Shown: piece after piece, positions 18,256 to 25,984 of the stretch
How the letters are laid out: each line of letters starts with the position of its first letter
Position numbering within the stretch: position 1 is the stretch's first letter
Assembly: GCF_036195325.1 (NCBI RefSeq)
Contig: NZ_CP108101.1
Coordinates: 2,542,001-2,606,000 of the forward strand
Length of the DNA stretch: 64,000 nt
Direction: 5' to 3'
Source of the DNA: Streptomyces sp. NBC_00234
GTDB taxonomy: Bacteria; Actinomycetota; Actinomycetes; Streptomycetales; Streptomycetaceae
Notes under the pieces: model-generated
The model's input: the letters and a program-made list of their open reading frames with translations, nothing else
Databases searched by the model: none
Told to the model about the DNA's origin: nothing
Program-made: the position numbers and the translations under genes

Positions 18256-19275
18256 TCAGACCAGCGAGACGATCATCTTGCCGGTGTTCTCGCCGCGCAT
18301 CAGGCCGAGGAACGCTTCGAAGCCGTTCTCGATGCCCTCGACGGCCGTCTCCTGGTACTTCAGCTCGCCGGAGGCCAGCCAGCCGGCGACATCCTGCACG
18401 AACTGCGGCTGGAGCGCGGCGTGGTCGCCCACGAGCATGCCCTGAAGACGCAGCCGCTTGCCGATGACCAGCGCGAGGTTGCGCGGGGCGGGGGTCGGCT
18501 CGGTCGCGTTGTACTGGGCGATCATTCCGCAGATGGTGGCGCGGCCGTGCACGTTGAACGAGGAGAGCGCCGCCTCCAGGTGCTCGCCGCCGACGTTGTC
18601 GAAGTAGACGTCGATCCCGTCCGGGGCGGCCTCGCGCAGCTGCTGGGCGACGGGGCCGTTCTTGTAGTTGAAGGCGGCGTCGAAGCCGAACTCCTCGACG
18701 AGGAGCTTGACCTTCTCGTCGGAGCCCGCCGAGCCGATGACCCGTGCGGCACCCTTGATCTTCGCCAGCTGGCCGACCTGGCTGCCGACGGCACCGGCCG
18801 CGCCGGAGACGAAGACGGTGTCGCCCTCCTTGAAGGAGGCGACCTCGAACAGACCGGCGTAGGCGGTGAGTCCGGTCATGCCGAGCACACCGAGGTAGGC
18901 GGAGAGCGGGGCCAGGGAGGCGTCGACCTTCACGGCGTGCTTGGCCGGGACGTCGGCGTACTCCCGCCAGCCGAGGCCGTGCAGGACGTGGTCGCCGACG
19001 GCGAAGCCCTCGGCGTTCGAGGCGACGACCTCGCCGACCGCGCCGCCCTCCATGGGGTGGTCGAGCTTGAAGGGCGGGGTGTACGACTTCACATCATTCA
19101 TCCGGCCGCGCATGTAGGGATCGACCGAGAAGTGCAGGTTGCGGACGAGGACGCGGCCCTCGGCCGGGGCGGTGACGGGGGCCTCACGCAGCGCGAAGTC
19201 CGCGGCCTCGGGCCAGCCGTTCGGACGGCGAACGAGGTGCCACTCACGGCTGGAGGTGGGGAGAGCTGCAGACAT
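18256..19275 (-). CDS. NADP-dependent oxidoreductase (MDR, leukotriene B4 dehydrogenase/CurA-like)
   Basis: A zinc-free medium-chain reductase (339 aa) that typically reduces alpha,beta-unsaturated carbonyls with NADPH. Motifs: YMRGRMND near residue 55, the cofactor loop VSGAAGAVGSQVGQLAK, YFDNVGGEHL, and ICGMIAQYN. No zinc-binding cysteines. ATG 19275 follows AGGAG. Divergent from a MarR gene; the 113-base gap contains a TTGACA promoter and GTGAAA inverted repeats, so MarR repression is likely. Confidence 0.9.
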   Translation of the reverse strand: MSAALPTSSREWHLVRRPNGWPEAADFALREAPVTAPAEGRVLVRNLHFSVDPYMRGRMNDVKSYTPPFKLDHPMEGGAVGEVVASNAEGFAVGDHVLHGLGWREYADVPAKHAVKVDASLAPLSAYLGVLGMTGLTAYAGLFEVASFKEGDTVFVSGAAGAVGSQVGQLAKIKGAARVIGSAGSDEKVKLLVEEFGFDAAFNYKNGPVAQQLREAAPDGIDVYFDNVGGEHLEAALSSFNVHGRATICGMIAQYNATEPTPAPRNLALVIGKRLRLQGMLVGDHAALQPQFVQDVAGWLASGELKYQETAVEGIENGFEAFLGLMRGENTGKMIVSLV

Positions 19276-19328
19276 GGGCTCGGGTTCTCCTAGATGCCTT
19301 CCGGGGGAAGCAGAAAATGCTTCATGAT

Positions 19329-19366
19329 GTGAAACAACCATGCTCCTGAATATTTCACCTTGTCAA
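19329..19366 (-). promoter_or_regulatory. Promoter of the MDR reductase with overlapping MarR-type operator
   Basis: Reading leftwards, TTGACA (19361-19366) and CATGGT (19337-19342) are 18 bases apart, a plausible HrdB-type promoter. An inverted repeat GTGAAA (19329-19334) / TTTCAC (19353-19358) covers the spacer and -10 region, where a repressor would block polymerase. The divergent MarR product is the likely ligand. Confidence 0.55.
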
Positions 19367-19388
19367 GCAAGTGAGTATCCTGTGTGTC

Positions 19389-19823
19389 ATGGCCACCCCG
19401 CGTACAGACCCCGTGACCCTCGAAGTGGTCGAGCTGATCGGCACCGTAGTGGCGCGCTACCACGAGGAGTACGACCGGGCAGCCGCCGCGCACTCACTGA
19501 CCGGCGCGCAGGCCCGGGTGCTCGGGCTGCTCTCCCTGGAGCCGATGCCCATGCGGAAGGTCGCCCGGAAACTGCGGTGCGAGCCGTCGAACATCACCGG
19601 CATCGTGGACCGGCTGGAGGCCCGCGGCCTCGTGGAACGGCGGCCCGACCCGGCCGACCGGCGCGTGAAGCTCGCCGCCCCCACCGAGAAGGGCATCGGC
19701 ACCGCGCGTCAGCTGCGCGAGGCCCTCGGCTTCGCCCGTGAGCCGCTCGCCGAGCTGTCGGAGGGCGAGCGGACGGTGCTGCGGGACCTGCTGCGCCGCA
19801 TGGTGGGCACCGAGATCGACTGA
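19389..19823 (+). CDS. MarR family transcriptional regulator
   Basis: A 144-aa winged-helix regulator. The DNA-binding part is typical: MRKVARKLRCEPSNITGIVD then LEARGLVERRPDPADRRVK (wing). ATG 19389 gives the family-like start MATPRTDPVTLEVVEL; an upstream GTG at 19371 is possible but lies in the operator region. Divergent from an NADPH reductase gene, a common MarR pairing in which an electrophile or phenolic inducer relieves repression; the inducer is unknown. Converges on the zinc-ribbon gene. Confidence 0.9.
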   Translation: MATPRTDPVTLEVVELIGTVVARYHEEYDRAAAAHSLTGAQARVLGLLSLEPMPMRKVARKLRCEPSNITGIVDRLEARGLVERRPDPADRRVKLAAPTEKGIGTARQLREALGFAREPLAELSEGERTVLRDLLRRMVGTEID

Positions 19824-19831
19824 GCCGGGGT

Positions 19832-19865
19832 CCGCTACGACAGGCCCTGGGGCTTGCCGTAGCGG
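19832..19865. terminator. Hairpin between MarR and zinc-ribbon genes
   Basis: 8-bp arms CCGCTACG / CGTAGCGG with an 18-base loop in the 55-base gap between converging genes. The loop is long, so efficiency is uncertain. Confidence 0.5.
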
Positions 19866-19878
19866 GTGCGGCAGCCCG

Positions 19879-20628
19879 TCACGTGCACCACCACAGGAAC
19901 CAGTCGCACGTCTCGGTCGGCTCCGGGGTGGGGGCCGGAGGCGGTGGCGGTGCGGGCCGGGTCGTTTCACCGGCCGGGCCGGACGGGTCGGCCGAGCCGC
20001 CGGAGTCGTCCGGGACGGGCGGCACGCTCGCCGAGGCGGACCCGGAGGGCGAGGAAGTGGCCGCCGGGGAGGCGGAGCCGGAGGGCTCGGCGGTGGGCGC
20101 CGCGGCCGATGCCTTCGCGGTGCCGGACGCCTCGCCGGATCCCGCGGTGCGGCCGGAGGCCGTGGGACGTGCGGTGGGGCTGTCCACCGGTCCGGGGCCG
20201 TCGGGCGCGTCGCTCGCCGGCCGTTCCGGCAGGGGCTCCGCGGTCGTGACGGACTCGCTCACGTACTCGGCGGCGCCGCTGTCGCCCTCCGGTGCGGTGG
20301 CCAGCCGGGTCACGCCGAGCGCGCCGACCGCGAGCACGACCCCCAGCGCCGCGAACAGCGCCTTACGGCCCCGTCGCCGGTGACCTCGCCGGCCCCGCCC
20401 CTGACGCTCGCCCGCACCGTGTCCGGCCCTCCGGCCGCGTGCGGGCTCGGCGGCACGCCGACGGCGCCCTCCGGCCACGGGGGGCTCGCGGGTGTCGCCC
20501 GGCGGTTCCGGTTCGTAGCCGGAGGGTGCGGGCACGGCATAGGGGCCGAGCGCCTCGGCGGGGGTTCCGCAACCGGCGCAGGCCAGGGCGCCGTTGAGGT
20601 GTCGTCGGCACGGTCGGCAGTAATCCAT
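19879..20628 (-). CDS. Zinc-ribbon single-pass membrane protein with Ser/Pro-rich extracytoplasmic region
   Basis: A 249-aa protein of unknown function. Order: a short zinc ribbon (CRPC, residues 4-7, and CAGC near 17-20), a basic Arg/Gly-rich stretch, one membrane segment (ALFAALGVVLAVGALGVT, around residue 90), then about 130 residues rich in Ala, Ser, Pro and Thr, and a conserved-looking end PTETCDWFLWWCT with two cysteines and three tryptophans. The start MDYCRPC at 20628 begins directly with the ribbon. The layout implies a cytoplasmic sensor or anchor and an exported tail. The terminal cysteine pair could form a disulfide. Confidence 0.75.
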   Translation of the reverse strand: MDYCRPCRRHLNGALACAGCGTPAEALGPYAVPAPSGYEPEPPGDTREPPVAGGRRRRAAEPARGRRAGHGAGERQGRGRRGHRRRGRKALFAALGVVLAVGALGVTRLATAPEGDSGAAEYVSESVTTAEPLPERPASDAPDGPGPVDSPTARPTASGRTAGSGEASGTAKASAAAPTAEPSGSASPAATSSPSGSASASVPPVPDDSGGSADPSGPAGETTRPAPPPPPAPTPEPTETCDWFLWWCT

Positions 20629-20772
20629 GGCGCCCGCAGAGTAGACGTGCGCGGATCGACGGAGGAAGGCGCTCAGGTGAGGATCGTGTGTGGAAGCACG
20701 CCTTCCGCGGCGTGGGAGTCCGATCTGTGTGACAGCGCTCCGATAAGCGCCACACACGGGAGGATGGGCGAC

Positions 20773-21339
20773 ATGACCGCTCCCGCCCCGTTCGGGCCGT
20801 TCGAATTCCAGCTCGTCCTGCTGCGCCGGATGGCCGACCACCAGCCGGAGCTCGTCGAGGACGCGCGCCGGGAGCTGAGCGCTTCGCTCGCCGACATGCG
20901 GGAGGCCAACCGGCGCTGGCAGGCCATGACGCGGGCACCGCGGGGGCGCGGGGCGCTGCGCCGCTACCGCTCCGTGCTCGGGGAGCCCGAGCTGTCCGTA
21001 CGCCGCACCGTCGGTGATCTGGAGTGCGACGCGCTGTTCTGGCCGGTGCCGCTCTGGCCCGGCCTGCGGTTCGAGGTGATGGCCGCGCCGGGCGGAGCCG
21101 TATGGAACGAGTGGCTGGTCCGCGCGCCGGGGACGGCCGGCCCCGAGCTGCGTACCGCCGGGGATCTGCTCCCCTGGTCGTGCACCGTGGACGAGGTGGC
21201 CAGGGCCTTCGCACCGGCCAGGCCGATGGAGGGCAGCGCGCCGACCCGGTGGGCGCTGGCCTTCACCGACCCAGGCAGCGGACGACCGTACGTCGCGGAG
21301 TTCACCTGGGGTCTGTTCCAGCGGCTGCTGCCCGGCTGA
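20773..21339 (+). CDS. Conserved actinobacterial protein of unknown function
   Basis: A 188-aa soluble protein opening MTAPAPFGPFEFQLVLLRRM. I do not recognise a domain. It has a charged helical N-terminal third, then a region rich in Trp and Pro (ALFWPVPLWPGLRFEV, then DLLPWSCTVDEVARAF) and ends in FTWGLFQRLLPG. No signal peptide or membrane helix. GGGAGG lies 9 bases before ATG 20773. It is divergent from the zinc-ribbon gene and 131 bases before the MreB-like gene on the same strand. Confidence 0.7.
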   Translation: MTAPAPFGPFEFQLVLLRRMADHQPELVEDARRELSASLADMREANRRWQAMTRAPRGRGALRRYRSVLGEPELSVRRTVGDLECDALFWPVPLWPGLRFEVMAAPGGAVWNEWLVRAPGTAGPELRTAGDLLPWSCTVDEVARAFAPARPMEGSAPTRWALAFTDPGSGRPYVAEFTWGLFQRLLPG

Positions 21340-21470
21340 CCTGGCGATCCGTCAGCTCCATACCCCCCTACGGCTCATCCCAGCGCGCGCTGCGCCGCCC
21401 CGAGGGCAACGATGCAAGGAGAACCGGCTGCCGCCGGTACCCCGTCCCAGCGTTCTCGGGAGAACCTGCC

Positions 21471-22508
21471 GTGACCGTCAGTCTTGAGCAGTTGCGCCGT
21501 TGCCACATCGCCGTCGATCTCGGGGCCGCGAGGACCCGTGTGTACGTCAAGGGGCTGGGGCTCGTCGTCGACGAGCCGAGTGTCGCCGCCGTGAACACCC
21601 GTACCGGTTCGCTCATCGCCGTCGGCGCGCTCGCCGAACAGATGACCGGCCGGACGCCCGCCTACATCCGGGTGGCCCGCCCGGTCTCCGGTGGAACCGT
21701 CGTCGACATCGAGATGGCCCAGCGCATGCTGCGTCATCTGCTCGGCGAGAAGCTCCGCCGCCAGCTGCGCCGCAAGCCCCGGCTGCGGGCCGCCGCCTGC
21801 ACCCCGCACGACAGTGATCCGCTCGCCCAGCGCGCCGCCGTCGAGACCCTGGTCGGGCTCGGTGCCCGGCGGGTCGAACTCGTCGACACCCTGATCGCGG
21901 CGGCCGTCGGCTGCGGACTCCCCGTGGAGCAGCCGACCGCCACCATGATCATGGTGTGCGGGGCGGCCACCACCCAGATCGCGGTGCTCTCGCTCGGGTC
22001 GATCGTGACCGCCGTACGGATTCCGGTCGGCGGCAACGCCATCGACCACGCGATCATCCAGCACCTGCGCCAGCAGCACGAGCTGATGCTCCCGAGCCAG
22101 TCCGTGCGCCCCCTGCAACTGGCGCTCAGCGGCAACGGGCTGACGCTCACGGGCCCCGCGCTGACCGAGATCCACGGCCGCGACGTGGCCACCGGTCTGG
22201 CCCGCTCGGTGCAGGTCGACACCGCCGCCGTACGGCAGGCCATCCACACCCCTCTCACGGCGGTGCTGGACGGGCTCGGCAAGGTCCTGCGCGACTGCCC
22301 GCCCGATCTGGTGGCCGACCTCGCGGACCGCGGCATCATGATGGTCGGCGGCAGCGCGCTGCTGCCCGGCCTCGACCAGATGCTGCGCGACGCGACGGGC
22401 ATGCCCGTGCACATCGCCGAACGGCCCGACGTATGCTCCGTGCTCGGTCTCGGCGCCATGCTGGACGGCAAGATCCAGCCGATGGTCCTCGACCCGCTCG
22501 CCGGCTGA
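21471..22508 (+). CDS. mbl: MreB-like actin homologue (Mbl)
   Basis: A 345-aa actin-fold protein. Phosphate loops are visible: IAVDLGAARTRVYVKG at the N-terminus, MIMVCGAATTQIAVLSLG in the middle, and IMMVGGSALLPGLDQML near the C-terminus. The YVGDEAQ region of true MreB is replaced by LIAVGALAEQMTGR, and several conserved residues differ (LGAART for LGTANT), so it is a diverged paralogue like the Mbl of S. coelicolor, which acts in spore-wall formation rather than lateral growth. GTG 21471 follows a weak GGGAG. There is no mreCD gene nearby, which supports this. It is followed 28 bases later by a GAF histidine kinase gene on the same strand. Confidence 0.82.
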   Translation: MTVSLEQLRRCHIAVDLGAARTRVYVKGLGLVVDEPSVAAVNTRTGSLIAVGALAEQMTGRTPAYIRVARPVSGGTVVDIEMAQRMLRHLLGEKLRRQLRRKPRLRAAACTPHDSDPLAQRAAVETLVGLGARRVELVDTLIAAAVGCGLPVEQPTATMIMVCGAATTQIAVLSLGSIVTAVRIPVGGNAIDHAIIQHLRQQHELMLPSQSVRPLQLALSGNGLTLTGPALTEIHGRDVATGLARSVQVDTAAVRQAIHTPLTAVLDGLGKVLRDCPPDLVADLADRGIMMVGGSALLPGLDQMLRDATGMPVHIAERPDVCSVLGLGAMLDGKIQPMVLDPLAG

Positions 22509-22536
22509 CCGCCGGCGTCGCCGGAGGGCGAGCCGC

Positions 22537-24168
22537 ATGCCCCGGGAATGCACAGCACAGGACACGGAGCTGGTCACGAAGCGGAACTCCGGGCAGGACG
22601 AGGACGCGGGTGCCGGTGTGCGGCGCGCCGCGGCGCCCCGGCTGCCCGAGCTGCTGGAGGCGGTGCTCAGCGTCGGCTCCGATCTCGACCAGCGCGCCAC
22701 GCTCCAGCAGATCGTGGACACCGCCACCGCGCTGACCGGCGCGCGCTACGGGGCGCTCGGCGTCCTGGACCCGGTGCGCGACCGCATCACCGAGCTGTAC
22801 ACGGCCGGCCTCACCGAAGCGGAACGGCTGCGCATCGGCCGGCTCCCGCACGGTCACAACGGCGTCATCGGGCTGCTCGTCGACGACCCGCAGCCGCTGC
22901 GCTGCGAGGACCTGAGCACCGATCCGCGCGCCTTCGGCGTCCCGCCGGGCCATCCTCCGATGCACTCCTTCCTCGGGGTCCCGATCCGGGTGGACACCGA
23001 GGTGTTCGGCAATCTCTATCTGGCGGACAAGCGCTCCGGCGGCTTCGACGCCACGGACACGGGACTGCTGAGGGTCCTCGCCGCCCAGGCGGGCATCGCG
23101 CTCGGCAACGCCCGGCTGTACGAGACGGCCCGCCAGCGGGAGCGCTGGATCGCGGGGGCCGCCGCCGTCACCACGGCGCTGCTGACCCGCGCCGACGCCA
23201 CGGACGCCCTGACGACCGTCGCCGAGCAGGCCAGGGTGCTGGCCGGGGCATCGGCCGGGGTGATCCTCCAGCCGACGCCGGAGGGCGGGATGGAGATCGT
23301 CACGGCCTCCACCCCCGGGGACCCGACCGCCATCGTCGGTACGGTCATCGAGCCCGGCTCCCCCGTCCTCGTACAGCTCCTGGGCGGCGAACCCGTCTAC
23401 ATCGACGACTCGGCGTCCGATCCCCGGATGACGACGCCGGTACGGTCCCGGTTCGGCCCCAGCATGATGCTGCCGCTGCAGAGCGGGGGCCGCCTCATCG
23501 GCACCCTCGCCCTGCCCCGGGGGCGCGGTGCGCCCCCGTATTCGGCGGTGGAGCGGACGCTCGCCTCGCAGTTCGCCTCGCACGCCGCACTGGCCCTGGT
23601 CCTGGCGGACTCCCAGCACAACAGGGAGCAGCTCGCGGTGTACGAGGACCGCGACCGGATCGCCCGTGACCTGCACGATCTGGTCGTCCAGCGGCTGTTC
23701 GCGACCGAGATGATGCTGGAGTCGACGCGCCGCCGGGGCACCGCCCCGGAAACCGACGAACTGCTCGGCAGGGCCGTGGACGAGCTGGACTCCACGATCC
23801 AGGAGGTCCGGACCACGATCTTCGCCCTCCAGCAGCCGCCCGCCGAGGCGCCCACCACCTTCCGGGGCCGGGTCCTGCGCGAGACGGGGGGCGCGGCGGC
23901 GGTGCTCGGCTTTCAGCCGTCGGTGCACTTCACGGGGGCCGTGGACGCGCTCGTCGGGGAGCCCGTCGCCACGGACCTCCTCGCCGTGCTGCGCGGCGCC
24001 CTGGCCGCCGCGCACCGGCGGGCCGGGGTCTCCGGCATCGAGGTCGAGGTGGACGCGACGGTGCGTCCGCCCGCCGGCGGCGCTGCGGTGCGGCTCGTGG
24101 TCGCCGACGACGGGCGCGAGGCGGACGGCACGCGGTCGCCGACCGTCACCTGGCAGGCGCCGCTCTGA
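22537..24168 (+). CDS. GAF-domain sensor histidine kinase (DosS/DevS-like) with degenerate ATPase domain
   Basis: A 543-aa cytoplasmic protein. Two GAF domains (about residues 45-200 and 215-365); the first holds the DosS-type stretch PPGHPPMHSFLGVPI. A HisKA_3 dimerisation domain follows with phospho-acceptor His380 in DRIARDLHDLVVQRLF. The ATPase domain is odd: where an N-box asparagine motif is expected it reads ALAAAHRRAG, only VVADDGREADG recalls the first glycine box, and the second glycine box is absent before the protein ends WQAPL. GGAGGG precedes ATG 22537. No response regulator gene is next to it. Its last 23 bases overlap the convergent Lrp gene. Confidence 0.85.
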   Translation: MPRECTAQDTELVTKRNSGQDEDAGAGVRRAAAPRLPELLEAVLSVGSDLDQRATLQQIVDTATALTGARYGALGVLDPVRDRITELYTAGLTEAERLRIGRLPHGHNGVIGLLVDDPQPLRCEDLSTDPRAFGVPPGHPPMHSFLGVPIRVDTEVFGNLYLADKRSGGFDATDTGLLRVLAAQAGIALGNARLYETARQRERWIAGAAAVTTALLTRADATDALTTVAEQARVLAGASAGVILQPTPEGGMEIVTASTPGDPTAIVGTVIEPGSPVLVQLLGGEPVYIDDSASDPRMTTPVRSRFGPSMMLPLQSGGRLIGTLALPRGRGAPPYSAVERTLASQFASHAALALVLADSQHNREQLAVYEDRDRIARDLHDLVVQRLFATEMMLESTRRRGTAPETDELLGRAVDELDSTIQEVRTTIFALQQPPAEAPTTFRGRVLRETGGAAAVLGFQPSVHFTGAVDALVGEPVATDLLAVLRGALAAAHRRAGVSGIEVEVDATVRPPAGGAAVRLVVADDGREADGTRSPTVTWQAPL

Positions 24169-24577
24169 GGGCGATCCGGGTGTTGGAGTGGGCGACGCCC
24201 GCTTCCCGTTTCAGGCGGCGCAGCAGTGTGTCCAGGGCGCCCGGGTCGGCCGCGGTCGCCCGGACGAGGTAGTCGTGCCCGCCCGTCACGTGCACCACCT
24301 CCGTGATGCCGGGAAGCATCAGCACCGAGCGCTCGAACTCCTCGTTCGTCGTGTCGAGGCGCAGGGACACGTCGATGAAGACGACCAGACCCGAACGGGT
24401 GTCGGCGGCCGGGTCGACGATGACGGTGAAGCCACGGATGACCCCGTCGCGGCGCATGCGGCGTACCCGGTCGCCCGCGGCGTTCGCGCTGAGTCCCACG
24501 CGTACGCCCAGGTCTCGGTACGAGATCCGCGCATCCTCCTGGAGGACGGAGAGGATTTCTCTGTCGAGCCTGTCCAT
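24146..24577 (-). CDS. Lrp/AsnC family transcriptional regulator
   Basis: A 143-aa regulator. N-terminal helix-turn-helix (MDRLDREILSVLQEDARISY, then LGVRVGLSANAAGDRVRRM), C-terminal RAM/AsnC effector domain (VVFIDVSL to DYLVRATAAD). ATG 24577 is the family start; a perfect palindrome (24579-24593) abuts it. Divergent from the NarK-like gene across 125 bases and convergent with, overlapping, the histidine kinase gene by 23 bases. Likely autoregulates and may control the transporter in response to an amino acid. Confidence 0.9.
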   Translation of the reverse strand: MDRLDREILSVLQEDARISYRDLGVRVGLSANAAGDRVRRMRRDGVIRGFTVIVDPAADTRSGLVVFIDVSLRLDTTNEEFERSVLMLPGITEVVHVTGGHDYLVRATAADPGALDTLLRRLKREAGVAHSNTRIALRAAPAR

Positions 24578-24578
24578 A

Positions 24579-24593
24579 CTGCGATTGTCGCAG
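24579..24593. promoter_or_regulatory. Palindrome abutting the Lrp/AsnC start codon
   Basis: CTGCGA-TTG-TCGCAG: perfect 6-bp arms and a 3-base centre, the size of a classical Lrp/AsnC site, one base upstream of ATG 24577. Binding here would block expression, so autorepression is the simplest reading. Confidence 0.6.
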
Positions 24594-24702
24594 CATGTGG
24601 GGGAAAACGGCGGTGCGGAGCACGGACACCGGTCCCCGGGCCCTTGCCCCGCATGGAGCATTCCAGCGGGCTCGTGACGCTCCCGCGCCCTTGACTTGTG
24701 CC

Positions 24703-25914
24703 GTGCATACCGTCGTCGAGCAGCCGCGTACCCCCGCAGCGGAGTCGTCCGCCGCCCCCTACCGCAACCTCGCGATGGCGACCGTCGGCTTCGCGCTGAC
24801 CTTCTGGGCCTGGAACCTCATCGCCCCGATGTCGGGGGACTACAAGGACAGGCTCGGGCTGAGCTCCTTCGAGCAGTCCTTCCTGGTCGCCGTGCCGGTG
24901 CTCGTCGGTTCGCTGGGCCGCATCCCGGTGGGCGCGCTCACCGACAAGTACGGCGCGCGGCTGATGTTCCCGGTGATCTCGGCGCTGACGGTCGTCCCCG
25001 TCCTGCTGCTGATCCCGGCGAAGAACTCCTACGGCGCGATGCTCGCGGTCGGCTTCCTGCTGGGTCTCGGCGGCACCACGTTCGCCATCGGTGTTCCGCT
25101 GGTCAACTCCTGGTTCCCGCCCGCCAAGCGCGGCTTCGCCCTCGGGGTGTTCGGCATGGGGATGGGCGGGGTGGCGCTGTCCGGCTACTTCACCCCCCGG
25201 ATCGCGAAGCACGGCGACAACCTGCCCTTCCTCGTGGTGGGCGGGGCGCTGGTGGTCTACGCCCTCCTCGCCGCCGTACTGGTCAACGACCGACCGGACC
25301 GGAAGATCCCGACCGACACCCTGGCGCACCGCCTGGGCGAGGCCGGGAAGCTGCGGGTCACCTGGGAGCTGTCGGCGCTGTACGCGATCGGCTTCGGCGG
25401 CATCGTCGCCTTCGGGGTGTACCTGCCGACGTACCTGAAGACCTGGTACGAGCTCTCGCCGACCGACGCGGGCACCCGTGCCGCCGGGTTCGCTCTGGTC
25501 ACGGTCGTCTTCCGGCCGATCGGCGGCTGGCTCTCGGACCGCGTCCACCCGGCGCTGGTCACCTCGGTGGCCCTGCTGGTCGCCGCGCTGATGGCGATCG
25601 TCCAGGCGTTCGACCCGCCGCTGGTGCCTGGCGGCACCATCGCCCTGCTCTGCATGGCGGCCGGTCTCGGCACCGCGAGCGGCAGCGTCTTCGCCCTGGT
25701 GTCACAGGTGACGCCCCAGCCCAAGGTGGGCAGCGTGACGGGCATCGTGGGCGCGATGGGCGGTCTGGGCGGCTTCGTACCGCCGCTGGTGATGGGCGCG
25801 ATCTTCAGCGCGAAGGACTCGTACTCAATCGGCTTCATGCTGCTGTCCGATCTGGCGCTGGCCGGCTGCGTGTACGCGTACGGCAGGATGCGGACCATCC
25901 AGCGCGACGACTGA
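24703..25914 (+). CDS. narK: MFS nitrate/nitrite transporter (NarK-like)
   Basis: A 403-aa, twelve-helix major facilitator. It opens with FALTFWAWNLIAPMS and has the MFS loop GRIPVGALTDKYGAR between helices 2 and 3. The GFALGVFGMGMGGVALSG stretch corresponds to the Gly-rich nitrate signature of the NNP family, and RPIGGWLSDR lies in the second half. Start GTG 24703 gives the full first helix; no clear ribosome site precedes it, so the message may be leaderless or the start slightly different. Fits with nasA (52.2 kb) and nirB/nirD (59.9-64 kb). An Lrp gene is divergent. Confidence 0.83.
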   Translation: MHTVVEQPRTPAAESSAAPYRNLAMATVGFALTFWAWNLIAPMSGDYKDRLGLSSFEQSFLVAVPVLVGSLGRIPVGALTDKYGARLMFPVISALTVVPVLLLIPAKNSYGAMLAVGFLLGLGGTTFAIGVPLVNSWFPPAKRGFALGVFGMGMGGVALSGYFTPRIAKHGDNLPFLVVGGALVVYALLAAVLVNDRPDRKIPTDTLAHRLGEAGKLRVTWELSALYAIGFGGIVAFGVYLPTYLKTWYELSPTDAGTRAAGFALVTVVFRPIGGWLSDRVHPALVTSVALLVAALMAIVQAFDPPLVPGGTIALLCMAAGLGTASGSVFALVSQVTPQPKVGSVTGIVGAMGGLGGFVPPLVMGAIFSAKDSYSIGFMLLSDLALAGCVYAYGRMRTIQRDD

Positions 25915-25984
25915 CGCCTCAACGGGGGGGGCGGGTTCGCCGGCCCCGGGGAACCCTCGCGGCCCTGACACTACGCTTCGCAGG

